Assembly: GCA_017507805.1 (NCBI GenBank) | Contig: JAFWAC010000034.1 | Span: forward strand, 62,001 to 126,000 | Length of the DNA stretch: 64,000 nucleotides | Origin: Clostridia bacterium | Lineage (GTDB): Bacteria; Bacillota; Clostridia; Oscillospirales; Acutalibacteraceae | Direction: 5' to 3' | Shown: in pieces, positions 18,252 through 26,895 of the stretch | Numbering within the stretch: the stretch's first letter is position 1 | How the letters are laid out: every line of letters starts with the position of its first letter | Notes under the pieces: model-generated | Database searches by the model: none | Seen by the model: only the letters and a program-made list of their open reading frames with translations | What the model was told of the DNA's origin: nothing | Made by a program: the position numbers and the translations under genes

Positions 18252-19565
18252 TTATTTATAATCCCCGAGAAAATCCCTGTTTTTTTCAAAAAGCTCATCG
18301 CAAAGCATTTGGAGTTCCTCTAAAGAACAGACTGCCGAGGAAAGCGGGTCCATACACACCGCATGGTAAACCATTTCTTTGCTTTTTTTCATAGCGGCTT
18401 CAATAACAAGATTTTCAATTCTCGCTGTTGTGTTCACCATAATAGCCAGATGCTCCGGAAGCGGGTCAACAACCGTTGACCTGAAGCCCATTCTGTCCGC
18501 AACCACCGGCACCTCAACACAAGCATCAACGGGTAGATTTGAAATTGAGCCTCTGTTTATAACATTACCGTTGAAAACAAAGGGTTTGCCGTCACCGAAG
18601 CGGGCATTGAAAATATCAGCCGCATATTCCACACTTTTCTTTTTATCAATAGGGTTGTTCAGAAAATCATTGTACTGCTTTACTGTGTTCTTTTTGCGTT
18701 CAAGGCGCATATTAAGCGAATAAGCATATTCTCCCGGATTCCAGCCGGTTGAATGGGTGCAATATTTTTCTATAAGGTCGGGACGCTTTCTGAACCACTG
18801 ATTATATTCCGAGTTGTGTCCGCTTGATTCGGTCACATAATATCCAAGCTTAAGAAACATCTCGTTTCTGACCTGCTCCTCATTATAAATCTCCGGATTT
18901 TTCATAAGCTCTCTAAGGCGCGGATAAAGATTTTCGCCGTTATGTAACAGCCTTGTATAAAAAGCCTGATGGTTGACACCCGCGCAGGTATATACTATCT
19001 CCTCCGGTGCAATACCGAGCCAGCGACCAAGCATTTCTATTGTGTGCTGAACACTGTGGCAAAGACCTGTTACCTCCACATTGGCATGCTTTTGCATTGC
19101 ACCGCAAAGCATGGACATTGGATTTGTATAATTCAAAAAAACCGCATTCGGACAGTATTTTTCTATCTGTCTGCAGATATCAAGCATTAGCGGAATATTT
19201 CTCAACGCTCTGAAAATACCTGAAACGCTACGCGTGTCTCCGACATTTATGTCTATACCGTACTTTTTAGGAATTGTAATATCATACTGCCAGATATCCA
19301 CATCACCGTTAAACACGGTGCATAAAACACCGTTTGCTCCCTTTAGGGCATCAGCCATATTATCATGCTTTGAAATAACGCAATCGGGACAATCCATTTC
19401 CGCTTTGATTTTCTCGCAAACCTTGGCGATGGCATCAAGATTTTCGCGGTTTATATCCATCAGGGCAAACTCGCATTTTTTAAATTCGGGGAAGGTGAGC
19501 AAATCACGCATACAAGACGATGTGAATTGCAAACTTCCCGCACCGATAAATGTAATTTTTTTCAT
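18252..19565 (-). CDS. GH4 NAD-dependent alpha-galactosidase/alpha-galacturonidase-like
   Basis: 437 residues, the usual length for glycoside hydrolase family 4, whose members cleave by a redox-elimination mechanism using NAD and a divalent metal. Visible are the dinucleotide-binding GAGSLQFT at 7-14, GDTRSVSGIFRALRNIP, NYTNPMSM, the family-typing Cys-His-Ser-Val tetrad (LCHSVQH) and the metal-side GVNHQAF. CHSV is the form found in alpha-galactosidases such as MelA and in related alpha-galacturonidases. It is cytoplasmic and should act on imported oligosaccharides. The start has a GGTGATTGAAAA site. Forms a minus-strand pair with the GH29 gene upstream (37 bp gap). Confidence 0.88.
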   Translation of the reverse strand: MKKITFIGAGSLQFTSSCMRDLLTFPEFKKCEFALMDINRENLDAIAKVCEKIKAEMDCPDCVISKHDNMADALKGANGVLCTVFNGDVDIWQYDITIPKKYGIDINVGDTRSVSGIFRALRNIPLMLDICRQIEKYCPNAVFLNYTNPMSMLCGAMQKHANVEVTGLCHSVQHTIEMLGRWLGIAPEEIVYTCAGVNHQAFYTRLLHNGENLYPRLRELMKNPEIYNEEQVRNEMFLKLGYYVTESSGHNSEYNQWFRKRPDLIEKYCTHSTGWNPGEYAYSLNMRLERKKNTVKQYNDFLNNPIDKKKSVEYAADIFNARFGDGKPFVFNGNVINRGSISNLPVDACVEVPVVADRMGFRSTVVDPLPEHLAIMVNTTARIENLVIEAAMKKSKEMVYHAVCMDPLSSAVCSLEELQMLCDELFEKNRDFLGDYK

Positions 19566-19602
19566 TTTTCAATCACCTTTTTTAAAATTTTCGCTTTATC
19601 CT

Positions 19603-20853
19603 CTATTCATAAAATGCCTTTATTCTCTTAATTTTCACAGTACCGTCCCGCTTAGTAACTTTAACAGTGATTTTATTAGCATTCAGAGTCGGAAATTTGC
19701 ATATCCTTTTATTCCCTATTGTTTTACCTATAAACACAGATTGCCCATCGGGATACACAGGCATAATATGAGGATGAGCCGCATAAATTTCGAATTCCCT
19801 CACAGCCTCTCCGTCACTGACGTCCTCCTCAATCACAAGCATATTCACAAATTTGAAATCATCAAAACAAAAGGTATATTTACCATCTTTCTCTATCGGA
19901 TTATCCACAGTCGCTAACGGGCAAGAAAACCTTTGTTTTAGCGCTTCACCGAATTTCAACAGCATTTCTTTGTCTCTCTTAGGCAACCTGCCACTTGATT
20001 CGGGACCTATATTTAACAAAAGATTTGCTCCTCTGCCAACCGAATAATCATATATTCCCATAAGCTCCTCAACCGATTTCACAGTGTCAAGCTCGGTATC
20101 GTCAGCCGTAAACCAATGACTGTATCTCATACGCACATCGCACTCGGCAGGAAGGAAATATTTTTCTTTTAAATTTTCTTTTGAATCGGCTAAAACAGAA
20201 AAATCCACCGATTGAACAATGTTGCTGTTATCAAATGCGGCAATACCGCTTTCGTTGCCGACCCAACGCACATCAGGATCCCACATATTAAAAATCAAAA
20301 TATTCGGTTGAAGTGTTCTTATAGCATTGACTATTCTTTTTTTGCTGAATTCTATATTCTCCGCACCGCAACCGTCAAACCAAAGATAATCTATTTTTCC
20401 GTAATCTGTGAGCAATTCAGAAATTTGATTTATAAAATACGTTTCAAAAATCTCTGCCGTGATTGTCTCTTTTTTCAATCGGTAATCAGCAGGAGAATAA
20501 TATAATCCGACCTTTAAACCGTATTTACGGCAGGCGGCTACATATTCCTTAACCACATCTCCCTCACCATTTTTCCATGGAGTGTTTTTAACAGAATAAT
20601 CAGTATATTTTGAAGGCCAATTTGAAAAGCCGTCATGGTGCTTTGTTGTGAAAATTGCATATTTAGCCCCTGCATCGCAAGCCGCCTTAATCCATTCCTC
20701 GCAATCAAGTTGGATTGGATTAAAGCGCTCCGTTTTCATTTCGCGCATATCCCAATCACGATATCCCGGATAGAATGTCCGAAGTCCGAAATGAAAAAAG
20801 ATACCAAATTCCCACGACAAAAAATCAAGCTGTTTTTTTGTTGGAATCAGCAT
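19603..20853 (-). CDS. GH29 alpha-L-fucosidase family enzyme
   Basis: 416 residues with the full GH29 barrel signature. Seen in order: FGIFFHFGLRTFYP, AKYAIFTTKHHDGF at about 63-76, the WPSKYTDYSV block, KVGLYYSPADYR, and YLWFDGCG with the expected nucleophile Asp160. There is no signal peptide, so it should be cytoplasmic and process imported fucosylated fragments. A C-terminal beta domain (about 300-416) completes the fold. The ATG at 20853 follows GGAGGGTTGAAA; the in-frame ATG at 20868 lacks a ribosome site. Divergent from an AraC gene at 21037, its likely activator. Confidence 0.9.
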   Translation of the reverse strand: MLIPTKKQLDFLSWEFGIFFHFGLRTFYPGYRDWDMREMKTERFNPIQLDCEEWIKAACDAGAKYAIFTTKHHDGFSNWPSKYTDYSVKNTPWKNGEGDVVKEYVAACRKYGLKVGLYYSPADYRLKKETITAEIFETYFINQISELLTDYGKIDYLWFDGCGAENIEFSKKRIVNAIRTLQPNILIFNMWDPDVRWVGNESGIAAFDNSNIVQSVDFSVLADSKENLKEKYFLPAECDVRMRYSHWFTADDTELDTVKSVEELMGIYDYSVGRGANLLLNIGPESSGRLPKRDKEMLLKFGEALKQRFSCPLATVDNPIEKDGKYTFCFDDFKFVNMLVIEEDVSDGEAVREFEIYAAHPHIMPVYPDGQSVFIGKTIGNKRICKFPTLNANKITVKVTKRDGTVKIKRIKAFYE

Positions 20854-21036
20854 TTTCAACCCTCCCATATTTTATCCATATTACATCAAATATAATAACA
20901 TCTACCCCACATTATGTGAATATAACAAACTCAAAAAAAACTATACATTTTGGACATACTGTGATATAATTAAAAAACAACCCGCACTCTGAATTGCGGA
21001 TTGTTTTTATGCTTATAAACAAAGAAGGATGCGCCT

Positions 21037-21855
21037 ATGATTATTTGGAACAATCAGACAGATATCACAGATTTCGCTTCTCCGGATGAGCTTTATGTGA
21101 ACAGCTGCGGTTATCAGGTGTTTGACACCATTCCTTTCGGTGTGAACCGCAAGCACGGGCGAAAAGATTTTCACATATTAATTATAAAATCCGGAAGCTG
21201 CACAGCAGAATACGAAAATACAGAGTACACCTTAAAAGAAAACGATATTATCTGCTATTTTCCGAATCAAAAACAAAAATATTCCTTTTCAAACGAACGC
21301 TGTGAAAGCTTTTGGCTGCATTTCAGCGGTACAAAATGCGAACAGCTAATGTCGAAATTAGAAATCAAAAACGGTGTTTCACGGCTCAATAATATCTCTG
21401 CTGTTATTTTTTTCGCCGAACGGTTGATACGCGCCAAACAAAACCGCAACAACGATAGTTTGTTGAGTGTTGCAATACTTATTGAATTACTATATCAAAT
21501 AAGTGATGATATCCGACCGTCCTTGAACAGCTACGCTGTATTTGAAAAACTAATCGACCATATACATATCAATTTCAGCACAAAAATTGATTTGGACGCC
21601 TTTGCTTCACAGAACAATATAAGCACACACAGGCTTAATCAGATATTCAGACAGCAGACAGGTATCACACCCCTTAAATACAAGTTGCAGTTACAGTTAA
21701 ATGAGGCAAAATGGCTTTTAGCCTCATCAACCCTGAACATCACTGAAATTGCAGAGGTTGTGGGTTTTTCAGACCCGTTTTATTTCAGCAATACCTTCAA
21801 AAAGCATTTTGGAATGTCACCAAGTCAATTCAAGAAAAACAATTCAACCAACTAA
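21037..21855 (+). CDS. AraC-family transcriptional regulator
   Basis: 272 residues. An N-terminal cupin-type sensor domain (GSCTAEYENTEYTLKENDI) precedes a C-terminal double helix-turn-helix (about 175-270: IDLDAFASQNNISTHRLNQI, then ITEIAEVVGFSDPFYFSNTF and GMSPSQFKKN). Ribosome site GAAGGATGCGCCT. The 183-bp gap to the divergent GH29-GH4 genes is the probable target region. It ends before a strong bidirectional terminator. Confidence 0.92.
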   Translation: MIIWNNQTDITDFASPDELYVNSCGYQVFDTIPFGVNRKHGRKDFHILIIKSGSCTAEYENTEYTLKENDIICYFPNQKQKYSFSNERCESFWLHFSGTKCEQLMSKLEIKNGVSRLNNISAVIFFAERLIRAKQNRNNDSLLSVAILIELLYQISDDIRPSLNSYAVFEKLIDHIHINFSTKIDLDAFASQNNISTHRLNQIFRQQTGITPLKYKLQLQLNEAKWLLASSTLNITEIAEVVGFSDPFYFSNTFKKHFGMSPSQFKKNNSTN

Positions 21856-21873
21856 AAAACAAATAAACAAAAA

Positions 21874-21916
21874 AGCAATGCGGTAGAAGTCAATTCTAAA
21901 CTTCTACCGCATTGCT
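21874..21916. terminator. Bidirectional rho-independent terminator
   Basis: Perfect 16-bp inverted repeat, AGCAATGCGGTAGAAG pairing with CTTCTACCGCATTGCT (21901-21916), with an 11-base loop. On the minus strand it is followed by a T-rich tract, so it best ends the minus-strand operon finishing with the SGNH gene. It also lies just after the AraC gene. Confidence 0.92.
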
Positions 21917-21936
21917 CTTAATTTTGGTATTTTCCT

Positions 21937-23052
21937 TTAGCCTTGTGATTTCAGCGCATTATAAAGCGCATCTGCCCATACCGCGCCACCCTCTGCATTG
22001 GGATGACCGCCGTATTTGGCGGCTTGCGGTTGCTCCTGTGATTTCTGCAAAGCAGGCACAACATCAAATACAAAATCCACCTTTTTCGAAAGCTCGGATA
22101 AAATATATTTGTTCACCGTAAGCCACTTCTGCGTATCGTCCGGATTGTAATCAAAAGGCGGAACGGTCTGCAAAACAATTTTTTTACCCTCTTTTTTCAG
22201 CAAATCAACTACACGGCACAAATCAAGCATTAAGCTTTCGCAGGTACAGCCCTGAATAATATCATTAACCCCAAGGCAGACAAAAAGCACATCATTCTGC
22301 TTTGCCTTGTAAAGCCAGGCACCGTCTGTGGCGGCGTCATTTGCTCTTGCAAAGCCTATACCCAAATTCCAATAAGCGTTATCGCTCCCAAGCCTTTGGG
22401 AAAGCAAAGCATTCCAATGCTTATATGAATTATGGGGGGCTCCGATACCCTGTGTTATGGAATCTCCCAAATACCCTATTTTAAGCTTCACCTCACGGTC
22501 GCAACCAATCATGTGCGCAAAGGGCATTTGCCGTGAATATTCCCAACCCGAAACACTCTTTTTAAAAACAGGCAGAAGCGTCTCCTCATGATAAGGGATT
22601 GTCGTTCCCGTAAAGGTGATTTCAAGACACAAATAGTCACCGCTTTCAAAGGAAAAAGGAAATGCATCACAGCAAAAAAATTCACCGGGAGATACCGTTT
22701 TCGAATCCTTACCGTCAAATTTCAGGCTTACGAAATCGGCCGTTTTTTCATTAATTTGGTTAGCCGCTTCGGAACTCAAAAAATCAGTGTCAAAGACATC
22801 CTTAGAGCATTTACCAACCCTTGCGCTCAAGATTTTCCATGAATCACAAATAAGATTTCTGTGACTTACAGAGCCGTCTGCATAGGTACTGTCCAAAATA
22901 TTAGTAAAAAGCAATGAGTAATTATAAGTCCCACCGTTAGCAATTTTATAAAAAACACGGCCTGTACGAATTTCACCGCAAGGCATGTGAAAAATATGCT
23001 GATTAGCACCGGCCGCATAGGTATTTGAGGAAAAAGTCTTGAAAAAATCCAT
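21937..23052 (-). CDS. SGNH/GDSL-type carbohydrate esterase-like protein
   Basis: 371 residues. The N-terminal half (1-170) is a beta-sandwich; the C-terminal half is an SGNH hydrolase. Its four blocks are visible: GYLGDSITQG (nucleophile Ser), a Gly-containing WNLGIG segment, CLGVNDIIQG (oxyanion Asn) and GGHPNAEGG (catalytic His). No signal peptide is seen, so it is probably cytoplasmic and removes acyl groups from imported sugars. The ATG at 23052 follows GGAGTGAATAAA; an upstream in-frame start would overlap the EtfBA gene. Last gene of the catabolic operon and ended by the hairpin at 21874-21916. Confidence 0.85.
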   Translation of the reverse strand: MDFFKTFSSNTYAAGANQHIFHMPCGEIRTGRVFYKIANGGTYNYSLLFTNILDSTYADGSVSHRNLICDSWKILSARVGKCSKDVFDTDFLSSEAANQINEKTADFVSLKFDGKDSKTVSPGEFFCCDAFPFSFESGDYLCLEITFTGTTIPYHEETLLPVFKKSVSGWEYSRQMPFAHMIGCDREVKLKIGYLGDSITQGIGAPHNSYKHWNALLSQRLGSDNAYWNLGIGFARANDAATDGAWLYKAKQNDVLFVCLGVNDIIQGCTCESLMLDLCRVVDLLKKEGKKIVLQTVPPFDYNPDDTQKWLTVNKYILSELSKKVDFVFDVVPALQKSQEQPQAAKYGGHPNAEGGAVWADALYNALKSQG

Positions 23053-23071
23053 TTTATTCACTCCGTGATAA

Positions 23072-24463
23072 TTACTTAATATTATCAAGTATCTTTTTAA
23101 TATCTGCTACAATTCCATAATCGGCATAATCGAATATCGGGGCATTTTTATCTTGGTTTATTGCAATAACCGTCCCTGCTGCCTGCATACCGGCAATATG
23201 ATGAACCGCACCTGAAATGCCGACCGCGATATAAACGGGCGGGCTGACCGTTTTTCCTGTAAGTCCCACCTGAAGATTATACGGCATTATATCGTTATCC
23301 ACAGCTTTTCGGGTTGCCGCAAGCTCAGCATTTATGCCGGCGGCAAAAGCTTTTACAGCATCAAGGCTATCCTTCGCCCCAAAGCCTACTGCAACCACAA
23401 TATCACCGCTACCCTGTGTAGTGCGTACAGTTGCCATTGCAGGTGCGGTGAGGCTTTCAATCTTAGCAATTATACTTCCCGAAAGTGCCGGACGGTACAT
23501 CATAAGCTTTTGCCCGTCAGTTTCAAGTGCCGTACAGTCGGCGCAAAGTCCTAAATTCAGCATTGCGCTTACCTGAGCCGCAAGCTTTTTGGAAAGTGAG
23601 TCACTTGCCCAAAGCACTGCATTCGGTTTATCGGTTGCTATTTTTTCTGCCAAAGCATCAGCATTTGTAAGGGGCAAAACCGTAATATCATCACTCACCG
23701 TTTCTGCAAATGAAAGCGGAGCCTCACCCACGGTATAAACCTTAGCAAGCCTTTCGGCGGATAAAGAATTAACCTCCACCCTTTCCCTGCTCTTTTTAAG
23801 CCCTTCATCAATAGCATTTTGAAGTTCATCAAATGAAATGAATTTGCACCTTCGCTTGCCTGCTTCATTTTCAAAGGTTTTTAAAACCCTTGTGGGAGAG
23901 CCTGCAAGACCGCATTTTTCTATATCAGCACCAATATCCTCGGCACTCCATATTTCAACATCGCCCATTTTTGAAAGGATACTCGGAAGTCTTAAGTTAT
24001 TTATTCTTTCAATCGTGATAAGCGCAGGAAGTGCCGCTGTCTGACTACCCATATCTCGGGTGGTGCAGGTGATACTCTCCCCTATTTCATCAATGCTCAT
24101 AACATTAGTTATCAGACCTGTGCCCGAATAAACCGACAGCATAGGTCCTGTTTGTGCGGTATCTCCCACAAGAGTCTGTCTGCCGCAGAAAATAAGGTCG
24201 GGCTTTATTTTTTTTACAGCCAGAGAAAGTGTATAGGCGGTGGCAATCGTATCTGCGCCTGCAAATGCCTTATCAGACAAAAGAATTGCCTTTTTTGCGC
24301 CAAGGCGGGTAAGTCGCAAAAGAAAATCCTTAACAGGCAAAGCGCCCATACTGATAATTATAACCTCTGCACCCGAAATCTGCAAAGCCGCCTCGTAGGC
24401 ACAAGCGTCAAAGGGATTTATCTCACCGTCAAGTCCCTGACGGATACACACAAGTATTTTCAT
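23072..24463 (-). CDS. Single-chain electron transfer flavoprotein (EtfB-EtfA fusion)
   Basis: 463 residues. Residues 1-215 are EtfB-like (MKILVCIRQ start, DPFDACAYEAAL-type segment, LIFCGRQTLVGDTAQTGPM). Residues about 275-463 are the C-terminal part of EtfA: GLCADCTALE, YRPALSGSI, then the FAD-binding stretch with GLTGKTVSP, YIAVGISGAVHHIAGM, AINQDKNAPIF and DYGIVAD. The usual EtfA N-terminal region is shortened to about 60 residues between the halves. It would carry electrons for the FAD oxidase and Fe-S protein in the same operon. Start ATG at 24463 overlaps the stop region of the FGGY kinase gene, indicating coupling. Whether it bifurcates electrons is not decided here. Confidence 0.88.
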   Translation of the reverse strand: MKILVCIRQGLDGEINPFDACAYEAALQISGAEVIIISMGALPVKDFLLRLTRLGAKKAILLSDKAFAGADTIATAYTLSLAVKKIKPDLIFCGRQTLVGDTAQTGPMLSVYSGTGLITNVMSIDEIGESITCTTRDMGSQTAALPALITIERINNLRLPSILSKMGDVEIWSAEDIGADIEKCGLAGSPTRVLKTFENEAGKRRCKFISFDELQNAIDEGLKKSRERVEVNSLSAERLAKVYTVGEAPLSFAETVSDDITVLPLTNADALAEKIATDKPNAVLWASDSLSKKLAAQVSAMLNLGLCADCTALETDGQKLMMYRPALSGSIIAKIESLTAPAMATVRTTQGSGDIVVAVGFGAKDSLDAVKAFAAGINAELAATRKAVDNDIMPYNLQVGLTGKTVSPPVYIAVGISGAVHHIAGMQAAGTVIAINQDKNAPIFDYADYGIVADIKKILDNIK

Positions 24464-24464
24464 A

Positions 24465-25937
24465 TTATCTCTCACTGTATATCGGTGCTAAAGCATCGTG
24501 TATCCTTTTATAGGTCTCAAATACAGCGCGGTATTTAGCTGTGTTTTCGGGATTTGGATATGTAATATCAACCTCTTTCACACATCTTTGTACTGCCTCT
24601 GCCGCATCCTTAAATACACCCACCGCAATACCTGCAAGCATTGCGGAGCCTAAAGAGGAATCGCTGCTTTCTGTGGTTTTAAGGGCAATGCCTAACGCAT
24701 CGGAAATCATCTGTCTCCAGAGCTTGCCCTTTGTACCGCCGCCAATCGCCGTAGCAACTGTATTATAAGTGATATTCATCAAATTATCAAGATAAATCTT
24801 ACTATCCAGCAACGAATAAGCCACACCCTCCAAAACTGCTCTTGTAAAATGAGCCTTTGTGTGGGTGGCTCTTACACCTGTAAAGCTTCCGCAAAGCATC
24901 GGGTCAGCATAGGGTGTCAGTTCACCGTTTAAGTAGGGGTGGAAAATAAGCCCGTCACAGCCGATGGGTAATTTTTCAGCGCCTTGGTCAAGCTCTTTGT
25001 ATTCTCCGCCAAAGGTATCCCTGTACCAGCGGTAGGAGGCGGCGCAGGATTTGGTGGCAGTGCCCGGATACCAAAGTCCCTCTGCTATGTGTGAATAATT
25101 CACAAGATGTCTGTTGGGATAAGGCTTGTCTGTGATGACGCAAATTCTGCCTGCTGTGGCAAGCTTTACAGTAACATCGCCCTGTTTAACCGCACCGCTT
25201 GCGAAAACCTCCATACAGGTGTCGGTTGTGCCGCAAATAACGGCAGTACCCTCCTTTAAGCCTGTGGCTTTAGCGGCATTTGCCGTTACATTTCCTATCA
25301 CATCGGTAGGCTTTGCAATTGGCGGCAGCATTTCCTCCGTTATTCCTGCAAGGGCGCAAAGCTCACCGTCCCACCTCAATTTATTGCAGTCAAACAGCAT
25401 ACTGCCCTCAGCTTCAATATAATCGGTACAGAAAACATCGGTCAGGAAAAAGCGGACATAATCCTTTTCAAAGAATATATACCTGATTTTTGCAAAGACT
25501 TCAGGCTCGTTTTCTTTCAACCAGACAAGCTGGGGTAAAGTCCAGATAGTGTCAGGCTTATGGAAGGTTTTTTTGAATATTTCCTCGCCCAACTCCTCTC
25601 TTAATTTATCAGCTTGCTTACGGCTTCGGGTATCTGTCCAATGTATTGCATTGCGCAAGGGGTTAAAATCTTTATCGCAAGCAAGAGAGGTATGGGTTGC
25701 GGAGTCAATGGCTACCGCTAATATATCGCCTGCATCAATACCGCTTTTTAAAAGCAAAGCCTTGCTGTTTTCGCAAAGAGCATTAATCCAATCCGAAGGC
25801 GCTTGCTCACAGGCACCGCTTTCGGGGTAAAGGGTTGGGTATTCCACCGTATTTTCAGCAATTATATTACCGTTTGTATCAATAAGGGTAGCCTTGGAAG
25901 CGCCTCCGCCGAAATCTATACCTAAAAGATATTTCAT
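24465..25937 (-). CDS. FGGY-family carbohydrate kinase (xylulokinase-like)
   Basis: 490 residues, normal for FGGY kinases, which phosphorylate pentuloses, hexuloses or polyols with ATP. Visible are the N-terminal phosphate loop GIDFGGGASKATLID, the substrate region AIDSATHTSLACD with HWTDTRS (usually W.D.R), CGTTDTCMEVFASG and the C-terminal ATP-site AIGGGTKGKLWRQM. Most like xylulokinase among the named classes, but the exact ketose is not readable. Start has AGGAGTAAAAA. A repeat element lies in the 163-bp gap upstream. The 3' end couples to the EtfBA gene. Confidence 0.88.
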   Translation of the reverse strand: MKYLLGIDFGGGASKATLIDTNGNIIAENTVEYPTLYPESGACEQAPSDWINALCENSKALLLKSGIDAGDILAVAIDSATHTSLACDKDFNPLRNAIHWTDTRSRKQADKLREELGEEIFKKTFHKPDTIWTLPQLVWLKENEPEVFAKIRYIFFEKDYVRFFLTDVFCTDYIEAEGSMLFDCNKLRWDGELCALAGITEEMLPPIAKPTDVIGNVTANAAKATGLKEGTAVICGTTDTCMEVFASGAVKQGDVTVKLATAGRICVITDKPYPNRHLVNYSHIAEGLWYPGTATKSCAASYRWYRDTFGGEYKELDQGAEKLPIGCDGLIFHPYLNGELTPYADPMLCGSFTGVRATHTKAHFTRAVLEGVAYSLLDSKIYLDNLMNITYNTVATAIGGGTKGKLWRQMISDALGIALKTTESSDSSLGSAMLAGIAVGVFKDAAEAVQRCVKEVDITYPNPENTAKYRAVFETYKRIHDALAPIYSER

Positions 25938-25993
25938 TTTTTACTCCTATTTTAAATATCATAATAGGGGATAAACAAATCAAATTAACTTTT

Positions 25994-26066
25994 GTAGGGA
26001 CAGGCGTCCTCGACTGTCCGCAAAATGCATCTGATTCAACGGGCTGTCGGGGACGCCAGCCCCTAC
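25994..26066. repeat. Imperfect inverted-repeat intergenic element
   Basis: Two 27-base arms (25994-26020 and 26040-26066) form an imperfect palindrome; each begins or ends with the GTAGGG/CCCTAC motif and both carry GGCGTCC/GGACGCC cores. About 22 of 27 positions pair. The element is GC-rich inside an AT-rich gap and codes for nothing. It looks like one copy of a dispersed REP- or MITE-like family. It lies within the operon, between the iolB-like and FGGY genes. Confidence 0.75.
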
Positions 26067-26100
26067 GATATGTCATTTTTATTCCGCCTATTTAATAAAT

Positions 26101-26895
26101 TTATCTGTTAGCAATCCAATCATGTTCAGGGTCGTTGCTTCTGTTAAAGCCCTGATAATCCCCTGCCATAAGCCATAAGAAATATGTCTGATAGCCGGGG
26201 GTTGAAACGGTTGTGTGATAACCGTAAGGGAACTCCACAAGCTCATCGTTCTTTACCCTGTAAGCCTCGTCAATTTCACCGTCAGCAGTGTAAAGACACT
26301 GAACAGCAAAGCCCTGTTTGGGGTTGAACAGGAAATAATAAATTTCCTCTGCAATACACTCAGTAGGCATATTATTCTCATCGTGCTTATGGGGTGGGAA
26401 GCCTGCCCAATTACCCTCTGTGCAGTAGCACTCACCGATTGTAAGTATTTTTGCGTTTGAGTTGCCGTCAATAAGGAAGCTGGTTTCACGCTCAAAAGGC
26501 TGTTCACCCAAAACCTTTAATACGACATGGTCCTCTCTAAGCACCTGAGGCTCGGTCTTTTCTGCTACGGGAGTACCGCAAACAGCTATTTTAATATGGT
26601 CAATAGCCTCAATAACCAGCTCCTGTTCACGGGGCATATAAAAACATTCTGCCTTGCGATTTTCAAAAACCGAGCTTCTGTTACCGACATTTTCGTAAAT
26701 CTCACCGTTTACATAGACATTGCAGTGCCCCTCGAGCATAATAAAAGCAAATTCCTTATCCTCTGTATTAAAGGGGAGCTTTTGACCTGCATCAAGCTCA
26801 ATTATACCAAACTCAAGCTTTTTCAAAGAACATTCGCCTATTTTGCAAACAGGAGTATAACCGTTTGCAGATTTATATGCTTTTTTATAATTCAT
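26101..26895 (-). CDS. iolB: 5-deoxy-glucuronate isomerase-like (IolB family)
   Basis: 264 residues, a two-cupin isomerase. IolB converts 5-deoxy-D-glucuronate to 2-deoxy-5-keto-gluconate in inositol breakdown. The metal-site region is clear: PPHKHDENNMPTECIAEE with two His and Glu, followed by EEIYYFLFNPKQGFAVQ, a Tyr-His block (PYGYHTTVSTPGY) and the typical end WLMAGDYQGF, NDPEHDWI. It overlaps the PfkB gene by 11 bp. With PfkB and class II aldolase it forms an IolB-IolC-IolJ-like trio, but IolG, IolE and IolD are absent nearby, so the natural substrate may be a different deoxy sugar or uronate. Symbol is by family only. Confidence 0.82.
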   Translation of the reverse strand: MNYKKAYKSANGYTPVCKIGECSLKKLEFGIIELDAGQKLPFNTEDKEFAFIMLEGHCNVYVNGEIYENVGNRSSVFENRKAECFYMPREQELVIEAIDHIKIAVCGTPVAEKTEPQVLREDHVVLKVLGEQPFERETSFLIDGNSNAKILTIGECYCTEGNWAGFPPHKHDENNMPTECIAEEIYYFLFNPKQGFAVQCLYTADGEIDEAYRVKNDELVEFPYGYHTTVSTPGYQTYFLWLMAGDYQGFNRSNDPEHDWIANR

